Position numbers and translations under genes: made by a program | Shown: positions 60,945 through 64,000 of the stretch, piece by piece | Numbering within the stretch: position 1 is the first letter of the stretch | Layout: every line of letters begins with the position of its first letter | The notes under the pieces: generated by a model | What the model saw: only the letters and a program-made list of their open reading frames with translations | Databases searched by the model: none | What the model was told of the DNA's origin: nothing | Source: Rallus limicola | Taxonomy: Eukaryota; Chordata; Aves; Gruiformes; Rallidae | Assembly: GCA_022605955.1 (NCBI GenBank) | Contig: JAKCOZ010000005.1 | Span: forward strand, 45,126,950 to 45,190,949 | DNA: 64,000 nt | Direction: 5' to 3'

Positions 60945-63020
60945 GACCTGATATTTTATTTTAAATAATGCCTTACTTGCTTATTTTGCTGAAATCAGAT
61001 GGTTAGGAACTTGCAAGCTCTACACACTCCGGCTTAATACAAATTATAAATTCTTATAATAAAGGTTAAGAGAGAGGCAGGCATTTCTGATTCTATGGTC
61101 TCATTTAAGTTCAAAATGGAAAGGGTTCCTTCTCCCCTCCACTTTGCAAGAACTGCACACAGCACCACCTCTACTCCTCAAGCTGCAAAATAAGTACTTT
61201 GGGGAATTAGGTTCTCTTCATGACCTTAATCAGTGTGTGTTTGGACTTAACCAACCTTTCAAAGGATGATTCTTGCAGCTGTAGCCTAGGTTGTACTTTA
61301 CAGCTCTCCTACAAAATATCAGTAGACAAATCCACCAGGGCACTGTTTAGTACCCCTGGTTAGTTGAATAAGATCAGTTCTCTATTTTGGCATAAGGACT
61401 AAGCTACTTCTTGTAAACCTGATTTCCATTTGCATAATAAAAGGCTGTTTAGGACATTTTAAATAAGGTCTGTCCCATCACATGCTGCCTCCCAAAATAC
61501 CAATTGTCCAAAATTCTGTCCTTTGGGACAGAATTTGTGGGAGGAATATTTCAGATATCTGCCTGACAATAATCTGTAACTCAGTGGTTATTCACCAAAG
61601 TGGAAGAGACAGATAAAAATCAATACTCCATATCAGGCACTATGGAGATCTGAACATGAATCTTCAGCATCCCAAGTGAGTTCTGCAACGGCAGAATATT
61701 CTGGATTGGGAGGGAGCATGTGTGGTAGTCCTAGTTTTCTCTTATTATTTGTTTCTTTTGAGGAAAATTTTCTAGAAATTTTGGCTAATTCTGATGCAGA
61801 TGTTTTCCACAGCTATTTGTTTATTATTGAAACTGATTGCTACTATTCTATGCCTTCCATTGGTAGTTTGGGATGGTGTCTTCCAAGACCATTTGTATTT
61901 GGGAAACACACAAAGGATTCCCATTTTAGCTGGAAAAGTGTAAAAGGAAAAAAAAAAAAATAAAATTGCTCATGCTTTGCCTCTTCAGTGCCCAAGAGTC
62001 CCCACCACTAGCAGTTCTCTTACTCCACTAAAGGAATTCAAGTGCGGTGGTATAACAACAGTCAGCAGCCAGTCCTCTATATGAAAAGAATGTTGATGAC
62101 TATTCCAGGATGTCTGGAGAACACAAATTCATTTTCAATTGTGAGGTTATCAGGAGATTCTTAAACAAAAGATATTATAAAGTGTAAGTAAGGGGAAAGT
62201 ACTCTAAGTCTTTACATAGAACCGAATCTGTTTAGCTACCTGGTGGCAGGTTTGCACTGTAAAGAACCTGGTGTGTGTATATGTTACTTTAAGACAACAT
62301 TTTCCCACTTATTAGAGCTAGTGATCTTAGGAATACCATTTCCTCTGTGCCACATGGTGCACGGATATTGCAGTTTCCAGTATTTGTTGTAATCTGGGTG
62401 TCTGATTCAATTGTTTGGCTATCTTTGGAGGGTGAATGTGATAAACAGTAGGACCATAACCCAATCTTAAAAGCAATGGGAAATAAAGAACAGGCCCTGT
62501 TATAATATATTTTTGGAGAGCTTTTGATGATTGTTTTGTAGAAAACTAGCCTTCTAACGTCCACTGCTACCCTATCTGCTCAGGTATGTTATGGGTGACA
62601 CCGTGGTTTTCTGTTTCTGTATCTACTGAGGTGAAAAAGAGCACAAGAGCAGTTGTAGAAACACTAATCCAACTCTACCTTTTCTCCACAGCTGACTGCA
62701 GCCCAGCTCTACCTTTGACTCAAAGCATCTCTTTACTCAGGAGGAACTCAGACCTGGCCAGGTCTCCTGGATAACATGGATGAAATGTTATTGGTACATG
62801 CTGAGTATTTCCCTTCTGTATCAATATGTGCTGTGTCTTGTAGATACCTCTGGTCTTGAGCAGAGATTTCACCCAACACTCAGCAAGCAGCAGCTAAGTC
62901 CAAAGTATGAAGCAAGGAGAGCACAGGGTGCTCCCATTGTCCATGCTATCCTCACCTGCATTCTCTGACACTTCCCCTGTCCCTGAGCTACTCTTGGCTG
63001 GAGGGGAGTGTCTGTGGAGG
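60945..63020. other. unique sequence, no gene seen
   Basis: No exon or repeat was recognised. Open frames of up to 95 codons (61676-61963, plus) and 91 codons (62289-62564, minus) have no known domain. Confidence 0.5.
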
Positions 63021-63191
63021 TGTGGTTGTTTAGCCCTGGCCAAAGGCCAGGCGTCCACCAAAATCAGTCTATTACTCCCCTTCTTAGTTGGACAGTGGAG
63101 AAAAAATATATAAAGCAGCTCAGGAGTCAAACTCGTTAACGATGCGGGCAAAACAGACTCAACACAGAGTGCTGAAGAGAAAGTTACCTAA

Positions 63192-63197
63192 TTTATT
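63192..63197 (-). terminator. polyadenylation signal AATAAA of LTR copy 3
   Basis: TTTATT on the plus strand in the block shared with copies 1 and 2. Confidence 0.75.
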
Positions 63198-63316
63198 ACA
63201 CTACGCTTAAGAGAAAAACAGTGAAAAAAACCAGAGTCAGGAGTGCAACCAACAATCTTAAAAACAAACGCAACCAGGCAAACACTTTCCCCCCACCACT
63301 CCCTCCTTAGCAGGCT

Positions 63317-63694
63317 TTAGTCAGAAATTTGCTCCATTCTTCCCTCCCGTTTGCAGCCCAGGAGGGGCAGGGACTGGGGAAAATGGGGGTCTCCGTAACA
63401 CCTTCCCCCCCACCCCTCCATTCTAAAGCAGACTTCCCTTTCAGCCATGATTTTGCTCCCTTCTTCCCCTCTCCTGCTCGCAGCACAGGACGGGGGGGCA
63501 GGGACTAGGAGATGGGGGCTTTGGTCAGTCCCTTGCAAGATGGTTTCCTTCTCGGCCAGGGTGAGAACATTCATTCCACACACCCTCCCCGTGCTGAATC
63601 GTACGATGTCACCCACAAGAGCCAGTCCTCCACAAACTTTCTCCAAGGCAAATCTCTTCCCACGGGGCTTCATCTCCGCTATGGCAGGCAGCAA
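63317..63694 (-). other. open frame inside LTR copy 3 (125 codons), frame shifted late
   Basis: Begins MLPAIAEMKPRGKRFALEKV and follows copy 1 for about 95 codons, then departs at GWG because a G run is one base longer (7 against 6). The new frame stays open for another 30 codons or so. Same doubts about coding as for copy 1. Confidence 0.15.
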
Positions 63695-64000
63695 TCAATC
63701 ACAGTGTCTCTCAGTCCCAGTCCTCCTGTAGGCCTCTCCCAAGCAAACCTGTTTCGCTCATCTCTGTAGGCTGCAAGTGGCAGGGGCAGGTCCCAACGTA
63801 AGTCACAGCATCTTCTCTATGTCTCCATCTGCTCCTTCCCGCGTGGAGCCTTTCCAAGAGTTGCAGGTGGGGTCTCCGCCTTTTCCATGGATCCTCTCCA
63901 CTGGCTACTCCACGGGCTGCAGGGGCACCTCTCTCCCGGGTACCTGGGCGCCTCCTTCCCCAGCCTTCTCGGCCTTTTGTGTCTGCCAACTACTTACATT

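Larger units (their letters stand above)
63021..64000 (-). mobile_element. LTR copy 3, cut by the window end
   Basis: Starts TGTGGTTGTTTAGCCCTGGC on the plus strand and follows copy 2 throughout, ending in ACTACTTACATT, which corresponds to about 49933 of copy 2. About 210 bases, including the octamer-TATA block, lie outside the window. The start lacks three bases relative to copy 2. No primer-binding-site-like sequence lies left of 63021, so this is either a solo LTR or the 3' LTR of a provirus continuing to the right. The candidate flank is GGAGG (63016-63020), not yet testable. Confidence 0.9.

Overview
The window looks like a 64 kb piece of a bird nuclear genome. The evidence is the repeat content: several 5'-truncated CR1 LINE copies ending in the ATTCTATG/ATTCTGTG-type tail typical of birds, about 1.2 kb endogenous-retrovirus solo LTRs with 5-bp target duplications, a few very old MIR-like relics, and AT-rich, CpG-poor sequence between them. 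No operon structure, bacterial-type gene, tRNA or rRNA was seen. I found no host protein-coding gene or convincing exon. The open frames are short, overlap on both strands, and are either repeat-derived or compatible with chance. The window is best read as intergenic sequence (gene desert) or the inside of a very long intron.

Layout, left to right. 1-24955 is mostly unique AT-rich sequence with a degenerate palindromic element near 2.2 kb, a CR1 tail at 5.8 kb (minus), a CR1 tail at 10.4 kb (plus), a probable degraded LTR with an internal 31-bp minisatellite at 11.0-12.0 kb (minus), MIR-like relics at 13.7 and 21.9 kb, and a compound TTCC/TGCC microsatellite at 18.2 kb. A solo LTR occupies 24956-26170 (plus). 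26171-48932 holds another palindromic relic (27.7 kb), CR1 tails at 28.1 and 42.4 kb, a purine tract of about 490 bp with an AGAGA pentanucleotide satellite (32.95-33.45 kb), a possible conserved non-coding stretch at 38.3 kb and a possible composite SINE/CR1 remnant at 38.6-38.9 kb. A second copy of the same LTR family lies at 48933-50144 (minus), with a perfect CCAAC duplication on both sides. 50145-63020 carries CR1 copies at 54.5, 58.6 and 60.25 kb, the last keeping the end of the CR1 ORF2 frame, plus a strong hairpin at 54.74 kb. A third LTR of the same family (minus) starts at 63021 and runs off the window end.

The most interesting signal is this LTR family: three copies in 39 kb, exact termini with a 5-bp duplication (as in ERVL-type elements), an octamer motif fused to a TATA box in both copies where that part is visible, and a shared open frame inside the LTR that is shifted by homopolymer-type length changes in two of three copies. 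Repeat-family assignments are by recognition of the sequence, not by a database search.
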